DNA of 64,000 bases, taken from NCBI GenBank assembly GCA_963818725.1, contig CAWFTU010000007.1, positions 320,708 to 384,707 of the forward strand, given 5' to 3'. This DNA comes from DATFDN01 sp963818725. Lineage in GTDB: Bacteria > Pseudomonadota > Alphaproteobacteria > Acetobacterales > Acetobacteraceae. How positions within the stretch are numbered: the stretch's first letter is position 1; each line of letters opens with the position of its first letter. This document shows positions 18,487-27,255 of the stretch, piece after piece. The notes under the pieces were generated by a model, which worked only from the letters and a program-made list of their open reading frames with translations, ran no database searches and was not told the DNA's origin. The position numbers were made by a program, and so were the translations under genes.

Positions 18487-19570
18487 TCAGGCGGCATAAC
18501 GGACGGGCTTGTGGCGGAAGAAGCTTCTGATCCGTGCCGGGGACTTTGACAGCCTGCGCATGTGACTGATTGCCGCGCGCTTGAGTTGCGCCTTGCTGCG
18601 TGCGGGGGCTTGACGGGTGACGGCCTGCTTCAGGTCGGCATTCAAGCACGCGTCGGGATTGAGCTCGGGACTGTAGGAGGGAAGGCGGAACACCTCGATC
18701 TCGGTTGGGTGCGCGGCCAGCCATGCGCGCACGGATTTGGCGCGGTGGACGGGCAGGTTGTCGCGGATCAGGAAGACTTGCGCCGGGCGTCCTGGATCAG
18801 GCGCTGGAAGAAGCGGATCAGCAGCGGCGCCTTGATCGCGCCCGGGAGCACCATCCAGCGCAGTTCCCCCTTGTCGGTCAGGGCCGAGATCAGGCCCAGC
18901 CCGACCCGCTTCTGGCAGGGGCGCACCAGGGGCGTCCGACCGCGCGGGGCGTAGCAGCGACCCCGCACGTCATTGGCGCGCAACCCGGTCTCGTCGCTCC
19001 AGAAGATCAGGCCGCCTTCGGCCTTGGCGCGTGCCGCGATGGCCGGGTAGTCCCGCCGGAGCCAGCGGTGGCCCTCGGCCGGGCGAAGCTGCCGAAGGTT
19101 CCGCGCGCGAAGCGCGTGGAATGGCAGCGGAGGGGCTGCTCGTAGGCGCGCCGCAGCGGCTTCTGCGCCGTGAAGCCCCAGCGCGCCAGGCACTTGCCCA
19201 CCGTGCGCACCGCGAGATGCACTCCGCCGTGCCGCAGGATTAGTTCGCTCACCGCTGACCGGCTCCACAGCGCGAAGGAGAGGTCCAGCTCGTCCGGGGT
19301 GTGACGGCAGATCAGCCGCCGCACCTCGGCCTCCTGCGCCGCATCCAACAGCCGCTGCTCGTCCGGCCTGCGCCCGCGCTTGCCGCTGACCAGACCCTTC
19401 GCCCCATGCGCCGCAAACCGCTTGCAGATGTCGAACACCCCGGTCCGCGTCAGACCGACCTGGGCGGCGATCGCTGCGTAGGTCATCCCGCCCTGACGCA
19501 GGCCAATCACCTGCCGCCGACGTTCCTCCTGGGCCGCCGCGGGCAGCTTGCGCATGTCAACGTGCCTCAT
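18487..19570 (-). pseudogene. IS630-family transposase broken by hairpin insertion
   Basis: Same family as the transposase at 2370-3422. The N-terminal half (MRHVDMRKLPAAAQEERRRQ ... QKPLRRAYEQ) and C-terminal half (RWLRRDYPAIAARAKAEGG ... RSFFRHKPVRYAA) are in different frames. Removing the 50-bp insert at 19085-19134 rejoins YEQ to RPAEGHRWLRR. A further frame change near 18775, in the stretch coding for KVFLIxDNLPVH, damages the region of the second catalytic Asp. Confidence 0.85.
19085..19134 (+). repeat. Bulged-hairpin insertion, copy 2 (in IS630)
   Basis: 50 bp after GGGC (19081-19084). Outer stem GCTGCC/GGCAGC, GAAGG bulge, inner arms TTCCGCGCGC/GCGCGTGGAA, loop GAA, single T, then GGAGGG. 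Antisense to the transposase it interrupts. Sequence-related to copy 4. Confidence 0.88.
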
Positions 19571-19626
19571 CCCCCCAAGCTGGAGATCAGGGACCTCAGT
19601 TCAAGCCAATGAGGGCCGGATCAATA

Positions 19627-20068
19627 ACCCTTCGGCTCGTCGAAAAGGACCGCACCTTCATTGGCGTTGTTCTCGGGGCGGATGGCGGCCGAAAGGCGCT
19701 GATCCAGGGCACCGTTGAGGACGAGGTCTGGCAACGCTTGCACGTCGAAGCAGGGAAGACAGACCCGAAATATTTCGGGTTCGACGGCGCCCGTGCGCTT
19801 CCTTCGCATTTTTCCAGACGGCTTCAATTCCGCTGGCTATGCCGCAGACGAGCGCGATTACAAAGTCGCCGCGAAAGGCGGACTCGACCGTTCGGTCCCG
19901 GTCGCAGAGGCCGTCACGGGGGCAGGGTTCGCGGAGGCGGTGCTATCGGCCGCCAATGCGACGAACCTCCTCGCCCCTTTTGAGAAGATGCGGTTGCGAG
20001 CCGTGCTGCGCGGACCGGCCGCCGATCCGTTCATCCGTGCGCTGCCCGATTTGCGCTCGGCGAAATAG
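19627..20068 (+). pseudogene. Unidentified protein, 5' truncated by IS630 and frameshifted
   Basis: Begins at the IS630 junction in an open frame (LRLVEKDRTFIGVVLGADGG ... KYFGFDGAR). It continues from about 19800 in another frame (RFLRIFPDGFNSAGYAADER ... ATNLLAPFEKMRLRAVLRGP) to the stop at 20066-20068. The two halves read as one conserved-looking globular protein of about 147 residues plus a lost N-terminus. I do not recognise the family. One indel near 19800 separates the frames. Confidence 0.5.
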
Positions 20069-20169
20069 GGCCAGCTCTCCTTGAAATAGACCGTGTGCTC
20101 AGGCCTCCCCCGCAGCACGGTTGATTGGGACACCTCGCAAGCGGACGATTTCCGCGACAGAGGTGCACG

Positions 20170-20553
20170 ATGGACAAGGATCAGGCGACGGGAGAGCGAC
20201 CGGGCGCTGCGGAGCGACCGCAAAAGTCTGGCGCAGCGGCGCCCGGGCGCGGGGGCAGGATGTCGCGGCAGCGGAAGACAGCGGCGGTGCTGCGGCTGTT
20301 GCGGGGTGAGGACCTGGAGACGGTGTCGCGGGGCCTGGGCGTGACCGCAGCGACGCTGGCCGCGTGGCGTGACGCGTTCCTGACGGCCGGAGAGGCGGCC
20401 CTGGTGACGCGGCCCGGCAGCGGCGAGGAACTGGGGAGCGAGCGGTTGAGGGCCCGGCTTGGGCAGGCGCTGATCGAACGCGACCTGCTGGCGGAGAAGG
20501 TCGTCGTTCTGGAGGCCGGACGCCCTTTGGCCCGGCGGCGGCCGAAGCCATGA
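20170..20553 (+). CDS. IS3-family ORFA (helix-turn-helix protein)
   Basis: 127 residues from ATG 20170, which is preceded by GAGG. The DNA-binding segment is RQRKTAAVLRLLRGEDLETV followed by SRGLGVTAATLAAWRDAFL, and a C-terminal leucine-rich helix LRARLGQALIERDLLAEKV is likely for oligomerisation. Overlaps ORFB by four bases (ATGA), the usual IS3 layout. A start at 20125 is also open. Confidence 0.75.
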   Translation: MDKDQATGERPGAAERPQKSGAAAPGRGGRMSRQRKTAAVLRLLRGEDLETVSRGLGVTAATLAAWRDAFLTAGEAALVTRPGSGEELGSERLRARLGQALIERDLLAEKVVVLEAGRPLARRRPKP

Positions 20554-20782
20554 GCCGCCAGGTCGCGCCAGTCAGCGGCAAGCCCTACGGCTTGGCAGCG
20601 GTGTGCCGGGTCTGGCGGCTGGCCCGATCCGGGGTCTACCGCCATCGCGCCCCGGCGCCGCCGCAATCCCCGCAGCGACACGGGCCCGTCGGGGCGATGG
20701 CGGATGCCGAACTGCTGGCCGCGATCCGGGCCGTGCTGGCCGCCAGCCCCTTCCATGGCGAAGGGCACCGAAAGGTCTGGGC

Positions 20783-20837
20783 GGAGCTGGCCTGAAGGTT
20801 CCGCCGGCCAACGGCCGGTGGAAGGGCCAGCGGAGGG
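20783..20837 (+). repeat. Bulged-hairpin insertion, copy 3 (in IS3 ORFB)
   Basis: 55 bp after TGGGC. Outer stem GCTGGCC/GGCCAGC, TGAAGG bulge, inner arms TTCCGCCGGCC/GGCCGGTGGAA, loop AAC, single G, then GGAGGG. Longer stems explain the greater length. It introduces a TGA and a +1 shift. Removal gives VWA-RLRLAGVRT. Confidence 0.88.
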
Positions 20838-21341
20838 CCGGCTACGCCTGGCCGGGGTCCGGACGGCGCCGCGCCGCGTGCTGCGGCTGATGAAGGCCAA
20901 CGGCCTCCTCGCCCCGTCTCGGGTTGGCTCACCACGAGGGCCGCGCACCCACGACGGCACCATCATCCCGGAGCGGGTGGACACGATGTGGGGGACCGAC
21001 CTGACCACCACCTGGACCGGCGAGGGCCAGGTCGCGGTCTTCGTCGCCGTCGATCACTGCTCGGCCGGGTGCGTCGGCATCCACGCGGCCCGCCGGGCCA
21101 CCCGCTTCGAGGCGCTGGAACCACTCCGGCAGGGCGTGCGTCGCTGCTTTGGCGCGTTCGGCAAAGACGTCGCCCGCGGCCTCTCGCTCCGCCACGACCA
21201 CGGGAGCCAATATGCTCTACGCTTGAACTTAATCTGAGCAGGCAGTGTTGGTTTTCGGAAGCGGGAGCCGAGGGCGGGGCGCGGTTCTGACCCCTGGGCT
21301 GGGACCGCGCCCCGCCCTCGGCGGGGGGCGGAGACCAGGAC

Positions 21342-22429
21342 ATGACCCAAGCGCAGAAGATCATCCGGGCGAAAGTGGGCTTGCTGGGCTGGCCAAGCAG
21401 CTCGGCAATGTCAGCCAGGCCTGCAAAATGATGGGCGGAGCTGCCCAAGGTTCCGCGCGCGCAGCGCGTGGAATCTCAGCTGGAAGGGCAATCTACGCGA
21501 CAGCTTTTATCGGTTCAAGGAGCTCGACGACAAAGGCGGCGAGCTCGCCTTGCAGGAGATCAGCCGCCGCAAGCCGGTCCTGAAGAACCGCACCGCCCCG
21601 GAGGTGGAGGCGGCGGTGGTGGAGATGGCCATCGAGCAGCCCGCCTGGGTCAAGTGCGAGGCCGCCCACGAGCTGGCCAAATGCGGTCTGTCGATCTACC
21701 CGGCCTGGGTGAGCTGCGTCTGGCAGCGCCACGATCTGACCACCATGCGCCACCGGCTGAAAGCGTTGGAGGCCAGGATGGCGCAGGAGCGGCTGATCCT
21801 GACCGAGGCCCAGGTCGCCGCGCTGGAGAAGGCCAAGGCGGAGAAGGAGGCGCACGGCGCGTTCGAGAGCGAGTGCCCGGGCTACTGCGGCGCGCAGGAC
21901 ACCTTCGATGCTCGGCAACCTCAAGGGGGTGGGCCGGATCCCCCAGCTGCCCTTCAGCGCTACCTATGCCAAGGTGGCGTTCGCCAAGCTACACCATCGC
22001 AAGAGCCCAACACCGCGCTGAGCTGGCGAATGACCGCGTGGTGCCCCTCTACGTCGAGCACGAGGTCAACCTCCAAAGCGGGCTGAACAACCGCGGCACC
22101 GAATACTGCGGAAACCCCAAGCGGCGCGGAGATGAGCTGTATCTCGCGGTGGAGGACGTCGACCACAGCCGGACCAAAACCGAGAGTCCTGCAGACGAAC
22201 GGGATTTGCGAGAGATTCCCACCGCACCATGCTGGAGGAGTTCCGCCGGATCGCCTTCCGCAAGAAGGTCTACCGCGGCATCGAGGACCTACAGGCCGAT
22301 CTCGATGCCTCGGTAACCAGTTACAATGAGAACCGTCCGCATCAGGGCCGCTGGTGCTTCGGCAAGACCCCGATGCAGACCTTCCTTGACACCACCCCAC
22401 TTGCCAGGGAGAAATTCATGGCCGCCTGA
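21342..22429 (+). pseudogene. IS481-family transposase, multiply frameshifted
   Basis: Starts MTQAQKIIRAKVGLL and ends ...TPMQTFLDTTPLAREKFMAA. Frame changes occur near 21385, at the hairpin insert (21437-21488), near 21915-22000 and near 22190-22230. Recognisable parts include RRKPVLKNRTAPEVEAAV, RFHRTMLEEF and NENRPHQGRWCFGKTP. It is more decayed than the IS481 copy at 15.8-16.9 kb and belongs to a different subgroup. Confidence 0.78.
21437..21488 (+). repeat. Bulged-hairpin insertion, copy 4 (in IS481)
   Basis: About 52 bp after GATGGGC. CAAGG bulge, inner arms TTCCGCGCGC/GCGCGTGGAA, loop GCA. The outer stem is weaker (GCTG/CAGC) and the end reads GGAAGGG, so this looks like a partly decayed copy related to copy 2. 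It separates KMMG from the RDSFYRFKEL part of the transposase. Confidence 0.75.
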
Positions 22430-22839
22430 CCACAGCAGACATGCTCATCGGCTCATGCAGCCAGCACCGTCCGTCAGATCAAGTCGTAGCTAATACAGCC
22501 AATACATGTCCGACCACTTCCAGAAGGAACTCGCCTTCCTCGGCGTCGAGAGCTCGCCCGCCTTCATCCGGTCTCCGGAAGGCAATGGCTGTGCGGAGCG
22601 TTTCATCCGCACCCTGAAAGAGAACCTCCTTTGGGTGCGGACCTTCAATACCGTCGAAGAACTGCGTCAGGCGTTGTCTCGATTTCCGCGAGACCTACAA
22701 CGCCAACTGGCTTATCGAACGACACGGGTTCAGGCCGCCCAGTGCTATCCGACAAGATGAGCTTTCACCCGCAGCCCTGGCTGCGTAAACTCCTACTCGG
22801 TGTCTCATCAACCGCGAGCGGAACAAGAGGTCCAAGTCG

Positions 22840-24007
22840 ATGGCGAAGCGCCGCAGTCACCTCCTGATCGCCGGCACCGGCCGTGCCGGAACCAGTTTCC
22901 TAGTACGCTATCTCACCGCCCTGGGACTCGACACGACGTTGTCGCGGCACGGGCGCACCGCGTTCTGGGACGAGGACGCCAATGCGGGACTGGAGGACCT
23001 TCCGGTCACCGGCGATCCTGCTTCATGGCCCTATGTGATCAAGACGCCTTGGCTGCACCAATTCGTTGATAATGTCCTCGCCGATGGCTCAATCGGGATC
23101 GATGCCGTCATCGTGCCCGTTCGGCCCCTGAGCGAGGCGGCGGCCAGTCGAGTTATTTTGGAGCTGCGCGCCATCCATGCGGCGCAGCCGTGGATGGCGG
23201 ACTGCCAGCCCCCCTGGAACGCGTGGGGCTGCACGGCGGGCGGCTGCCTCATGCCGCTTGAGCCCCTGGACCAGGCTCGCCTGCTCGCCGCGGGCTTCTA
23301 TCACCTCGTCGAACGGCTGGTCAGCGAGGAAGTGCCCCTCGTGCTAGTCGCCTTTCCACGCCTCGTTCGCGATCCGGACTACCTCTTTGCGAAACTGGCG
23401 CCCTTCCTAGGCGGCGTGAGCGCGGACCAGGCAAGAGAGGCCCACGCCCGCCTGGCCGATCCCTCCATGCTCAGGGTCGGCGACGAACTGCGGGCGAGCG
23501 CCATGGGGGGCGCTGCTCCCGCCCCCGGTGCCGGATCCGATCTTGCGACGCTCAACCATGTTGCGCTGCGGCGGGAACTGGGGCGCCTCCGGGCGGAATC
23601 TCAAGTCCGCGGATGGGCGCGCGTCCGAAGCCACAGCCGATCTCACCCGGGCCAAGCAGGAGGTTGCACACCTGGAGCGGCGGAACGACGAGCTTTCTAC
23701 CGAGGCGGCGACGCTCAGGGCAGAGGTTGACCAGTTGCGCACCGACCTCGCGACCGCGGCGCTCGACGGGTCCGCGCTGCGAGAAGCCGCCAACGCTTCT
23801 GTTGCGAAATCGGAACAAGCCACCGCGCGTTTCCTTGAGCAAAGGGCCATAACCAACATGCTTGCGGCGTTGGCCGCGGAGCGGGAGACTCACCTGGCAG
23901 CCGTGCTCGCAAGCACCTCTTGGCGGCTCACCCAGCCGTTTCGGGCGGTTGCGATCACCTGGCGCAGACTCACCCGGTGGATGACCCACCCGTCCCACAC
24001 AGCGTAG
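22840..24007 (+). pseudogene. Sulfotransferase-like protein with coiled-coil tail, frameshifted
   Basis: The N-terminal domain has a P-loop-like nucleotide site (HLLIAGTGRAGTSFLVRYL), as in PAPS-dependent sulfotransferases, and VIKTPWLHQF. After about 23598 the frame changes. The next frame encodes a long coiled coil (RAKQEVAHLERRNDELSTEA, RAEVDQLRTDLATAAL) and ends with ASTSWRLTQPFRAV, a motif common at the C-terminus of glycan-modifying proteins. One indel separates the halves. It would act in cell-surface polysaccharide modification; function inferred. Confidence 0.6.
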
Positions 24008-24109
24008 GCACATCGGGGAGGCATACGGGCTCCGTGTAGCTCACCTCAGAGCGCCGCCACGGAAGACGTGGAGACCGACTGCCAGCGGAATAGGTTCCTG
24101 CTCGACGGC

Positions 24110-24757
24110 TCAGCGCTGCCCTGAACCACTCTGCGGCGGCGGGTTCGCGTTCTGGCTGCTGCCCTGGGCTTGCGGGGTGGCAGGTGCCAGGCCGCTCAGA
24201 CCTTGTTCAAAGGCCAGTTCCGGCGCGACTTGCTCCCCCTGTCTGTCGCCTTGAAGCGAGGCCTGATAGGCCTGGGCGGGGAACGCGCCGCCAAGCGACT
24301 GGATGTAGGCGACAACCAGCCAGATCGCATCCGGCGGCAATGCCCTCCCCCAGGCCGGCATGCCCTGTGGCCGACCCTCGTAGATGGAGTTGTAGATGGC
24401 GGCCGGGGTGCCACCATAACGCCAGTACTTGCCGGTCAGGTTGGGTCCCATCCCACCCTTGGCATCGAAGCCATGGCAGTCGGCGCAGTTCATTTGGATG
24501 AACAACTGGTGGCCCTGTTCCACCGCTTGCGGCTGGCCGGCAACGGGATTGGTGATCGTGCCGGCAACATTGGTCTCCGGGGCCTCCACAAGCTCGCCCA
24601 AGGGTACACGCCCCAAGGCCCCGCCCGGCGGTGGCAACCCGGACGCCGATTGCGGCGCATTGCCGTCGTTGGCCGCCTGTGAGGGGCTATTTCCCGCCAG
24701 GATGGCCGCCACGGCGATGGCTGGCAGGGTTCGGAGCATCCGATGCTGGATTTTCAT
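24110..24757 (-). CDS. c-type cytochrome (partner of XoxF-like dehydrogenase)
   Basis: 215 residues from ATG 24757. Signal peptide MKIQHRMLRTLPAIAVAAIL ending near SQAAND, and one haem c site CADCH (Cys91, Cys94, His95) in FIQMNCADCHGFD. A likely axial Met lies in GMPAWGRALPPD. The Pro/Gln/Ser-rich tail is probably disordered. The start lies 8 bases after the stop of the PQQ dehydrogenase, so the two are co-transcribed and the cytochrome is a plausible electron acceptor, like XoxG. Confidence 0.85.
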   Translation of the reverse strand: MKIQHRMLRTLPAIAVAAILAGNSPSQAANDGNAPQSASGLPPPGGALGRVPLGELVEAPETNVAGTITNPVAGQPQAVEQGHQLFIQMNCADCHGFDAKGGMGPNLTGKYWRYGGTPAAIYNSIYEGRPQGMPAWGRALPPDAIWLVVAYIQSLGGAFPAQAYQASLQGDRQGEQVAPELAFEQGLSGLAPATPQAQGSSQNANPPPQSGSGQR

Positions 24758-24764
24758 GATACCC

Positions 24765-26648
24765 TCACCGCCTGCGACTAGGTTCCTGGGGCGGAATGGG
24801 GGCCGCCTCGGCCGCACCTTGGGTGGCAATCATCCCCGGCCCGCTGCTCGGCGAATCGCCATTGATGGAGAACACGTAGAGCGTGCTTCCCCGCGCTGGG
24901 AAACCCGCCATCGAGGCACTCACCATCGCCGCTCCGCCAACCCCGGTGTAGACAGCAACATACTGGCGGCCATCGGGACCGAGATAGGTAACCGGCTGCG
25001 AGATCACCCCGGAACTGAGCTTCTGCGACCACAACACCTTGCCGCTACGTGCATCTACCGCGCGGAAGAATCCATCGGCAGTGCCATAGAACACCACGTC
25101 TCCAGCAGTGGCGATAGCGCCGCTCATGGTCATGAACTGCTCGTTGATCGACCACGCCTTCTTGCCCGTCGCCGGATTCCAAGCCATGAACTCGCCCCAG
25201 TGACCACCAGGCGCCGGCTCGCGCGTCATGTCCATGCCGTCGTAGGGCGTACCCGGAATGAACGCCACGGGGTGGTCGGTCACATCCATGCAGATGTTGA
25301 AGATCCCAGCGTAGAGCAGGCCGGTGCGCGGCGAGAAGGTCGAAGGCTGCCAGTCCTTGCCGCCGATGTCCGGTGGGCAGACATGGGCAAGCTTGATGTC
25401 CGGCTTGGGTTCCATCGCGGGGTCGACGATGGGCCTGCCGGTTTTCATGTCGATGCCCTTGGACCAGTTCTGGTAGGCGAACGGTGCCGCGACCAGAACC
25501 TCCCCGGTGGTGCGGTCAATGGTGTAGGCGTAGGCGTTGCGGTCGAAGTGGACCAGCACCTTTCGGGTCTGGCCGTTGATCGGCAGATCGATCAGGACGT
25601 CCTCGTTGACGCCGTCGTAGTCCCACTGGTCGTGCGGCGTGAACTGGTAGGCCCACTTCGCCATCCCAGTGTCGAGGTCACGCGCGAAGACGGCGCTCGT
25701 CCAAAGATTGTCTCCAGGCCGCTGCGCCGGCACGCGCGGGCCCGGGTTGCTAGTCCCGTAGTAGATCAGATTAAGATCGGGATCGTAAGAAATCCATGCC
25801 CAAACCGCTCCCGCACCATGCTTCCACATGTTGGGCGGCCAGGTGCTGACGCCGAGGTCCTTGCCCTTCATCCAGTCGTAGAATGGCTTGAAGTCGGCGC
25901 CGATCTTCACAATCGAATCCGGGCCGGTGCTATAGGCGCGCCATAGCTCCTTCCCGGTGTCGACGTCGAGGGCGGCGATCCAGCCGATCTTGCCCATCTC
26001 GCCGCCGCTGTTGCCGACCAACACCTTGTTGCCGACGACGAACGGCGCCATCGTCATGGTCTGCCCGTCCTCGACGTTGCCCATCTTAATGCGCCACACT
26101 TCCCTGCCGGTCTTGGCATCGACCGCGACGGTGTGATCATCGAGCAGGTTGTAGATCAGCTTGCCGTTGGCGTAGGCGCCGCCGCGATTGACGATGTCGC
26201 AGCACGCCTTGCCGATCGCCATCGGCGTGGGATCGGGCGTGTAGGTCCATTTGATTGGCGCGCCCGGCTTGGAAATGTCGAGGGCATAAGCGGGATTCGG
26301 AAAAGGCGCCACGATGTACATTGTGTCGCCGACCACCAGGGGGGCGCCCTCATGGCCGGCATTAATGCCATCGGAGAACGACCAAGCCATGCGCAACTGA
26401 TTGACGTTGCCCGCATTGATCTTGTCGAGCGAGCTGTAACGCGTATTGGCGTAGTCACGCGCTTGGCGGTGCCATTCGCCCGGCGGGTCGTTTGGGGCGA
26501 AATTCGCGGTTGCACCGGTGGCCGAGTTGGACCCGGCCTGCTGCGCGGGCGCGGACGTCGCGGCCGCGTTGGTCTCGGGCTGCGCGACGGCGGGCACGGC
26601 GCCCGCGACTAACAGGCACAGTCCCAGGGCCACCGCCTGCTTGACCAT
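24765..26648 (-). CDS. xoxF: PQQ-dependent dehydrogenase, XoxF-type (lanthanide)
   Basis: 627 residues from ATG 26648 with a signal peptide (MVKQAVALGLCLLVAGAV, cleavage near VAAQPE/VAQ). Eight-bladed PQQ propeller, with the vicinal Cys pair in GKACCDIVNRG, tryptophan-docking repeats, and QWDYDGVNED. There Asp343 would be the catalytic base, and Asp345 is the extra Asp that marks rare-earth-dependent XoxF/ExaF enzymes (Ala in Ca-dependent MxaF). Periplasmic oxidation of methanol or another primary alcohol to aldehyde. Substrate not decidable from sequence. Intact; downstream cytochrome in the same operon. An upstream ATG at 26684 lacks a ribosome-binding site. Confidence 0.9.
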   Translation of the reverse strand: MVKQAVALGLCLLVAGAVPAVAQPETNAAATSAPAQQAGSNSATGATANFAPNDPPGEWHRQARDYANTRYSSLDKINAGNVNQLRMAWSFSDGINAGHEGAPLVVGDTMYIVAPFPNPAYALDISKPGAPIKWTYTPDPTPMAIGKACCDIVNRGGAYANGKLIYNLLDDHTVAVDAKTGREVWRIKMGNVEDGQTMTMAPFVVGNKVLVGNSGGEMGKIGWIAALDVDTGKELWRAYSTGPDSIVKIGADFKPFYDWMKGKDLGVSTWPPNMWKHGAGAVWAWISYDPDLNLIYYGTSNPGPRVPAQRPGDNLWTSAVFARDLDTGMAKWAYQFTPHDQWDYDGVNEDVLIDLPINGQTRKVLVHFDRNAYAYTIDRTTGEVLVAAPFAYQNWSKGIDMKTGRPIVDPAMEPKPDIKLAHVCPPDIGGKDWQPSTFSPRTGLLYAGIFNICMDVTDHPVAFIPGTPYDGMDMTREPAPGGHWGEFMAWNPATGKKAWSINEQFMTMSGAIATAGDVVFYGTADGFFRAVDARSGKVLWSQKLSSGVISQPVTYLGPDGRQYVAVYTGVGGAAMVSASMAGFPARGSTLYVFSINGDSPSSGPGMIATQGAAEAAPIPPQEPSRRR

Positions 26649-27245
26649 GTTTCCGCCCCCCAGCGTTCTCTGTTGGAGGAGCATAATCCATCCTGGCGAT
26701 CCGGGGCCAAAATCTTGCAGCCGTAATCAGGCGATCGCTTGATCGTGTACGGCCGGCGAGGCTGTGGTCTGATCCTGCTTGAACGGCACAGCGGGCACCC
26801 CGGGCGGCGCTCGACCAGACGGCAGACTTACCACCGGCCAGCGCCCGGCCCAGGCGATGAGCGCCCACGCGCCCGCCCCGGCGCGCCCCGACCGGCTCGC
26901 CGCCTCCAAGTCCGTCGCCGGACGGGCAATGCCCGCCGGAGCTAATCCGCTCTCCCTCTGCCCGGAGCCGGCCCTCTGCCCGGAGCCGGGCCGGCCCGCC
27001 GCTCCTTCCCTCGCGGGAGGGGGGGCGAGGATTGAGGTAGCCGCGCCGCGTCGGCCGGTTCAGCGGCTGGGATAGGCTCGGTTCTGATCGCCTCGCTGCG
27101 CCGTCGTCCGCTCGCCCCGCGGCGCCTGCACCGCTACCTCAGTCAGCGCAGAACGTTGGTGCGGACAAGGTCGACCACCTCGCTGGCGCGCCCATTGAGT
27201 ACCTGCTTTCAGGATCCCGACTATGGATAAGCCTCAATTTGTTTG
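26649..27245. other. Intergenic stretch without recognisable gene
   Basis: About 600 bp between xoxF and the IS4 element. It holds short GC-driven open frames only; none has a ribosome-binding site or a familiar domain. GC content is very high at 26.87-27.03 kb, with short repeats (GCCCGGAGCCG twice). Promoters for the xoxF operon should lie at its left end, but I could not identify one. Confidence 0.5.
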
Positions 27246-27255
27246 CTGCTAACCC

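Larger units (their letters stand above)
18462..19624 (-). mobile_element. IS630-family element 2
   Basis: Bounded by near-perfect inverted repeats (TTGATCCGGCCCTCATTG at both ends) and flanked by the expected TA duplication (18460-18461 and 19625-19626). Its right end sits in the 5' part of an unidentified gene at 19.6-20.1 kb. Confidence 0.9.
21213..22497 (+). mobile_element. IS481-family element 2, nested in IS3
   Basis: Inserted into IS3 ORFB at the Tyr codon of HDHGSQY|MSD. Flanked by a 7-bp direct repeat GCCAATA (21206-21212 and 22498-22504). Ends share the CTACG-CTTGA-TCTGA pattern in inverted orientation. Carries one degraded transposase gene. Confidence 0.82.
20550..22757 (+). pseudogene. 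IS3-family ORFB, interrupted twice
   Basis: Integrase-type transposase. Part 1 is MSRQVAPVSGKPYGLAAVCR up to HRKVWA. After a 55-bp hairpin insert it continues in another frame as RLRLAGVRTAPRRVLRLMKA ... DTMWGTDLTTTW ... SLRHDHGSQY. There an IS481 is inserted, and the last part resumes at 22505 (MSDHFQKELAFLGVESSP, ... EGNGCAERFIRTLKENL, with the catalytic Glu). Taking out both inserts gives a normal DDE core; the last 60 bp also drift out of frame. Confidence 0.8.
20122..22810 (+). mobile_element. IS3-family element 1 carrying a nested IS481
   Basis: Ends inferred from matching TGATTGGGACACC (from 20122) and TGATGAGACACC (from 22810 on the minus strand). It contains ORFA, ORFB and, inside ORFB, an IS481 element at 21213-22497. 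No convincing target duplication was found, so the outer ends are approximate. Confidence 0.65.

Noticed and set aside
18407..18724. N-terminal extension of the IS701 transposase frame to 18724
   Set aside because: It runs across the neighbouring IS630 end in a non-native frame; the family N-terminus begins at 18406.
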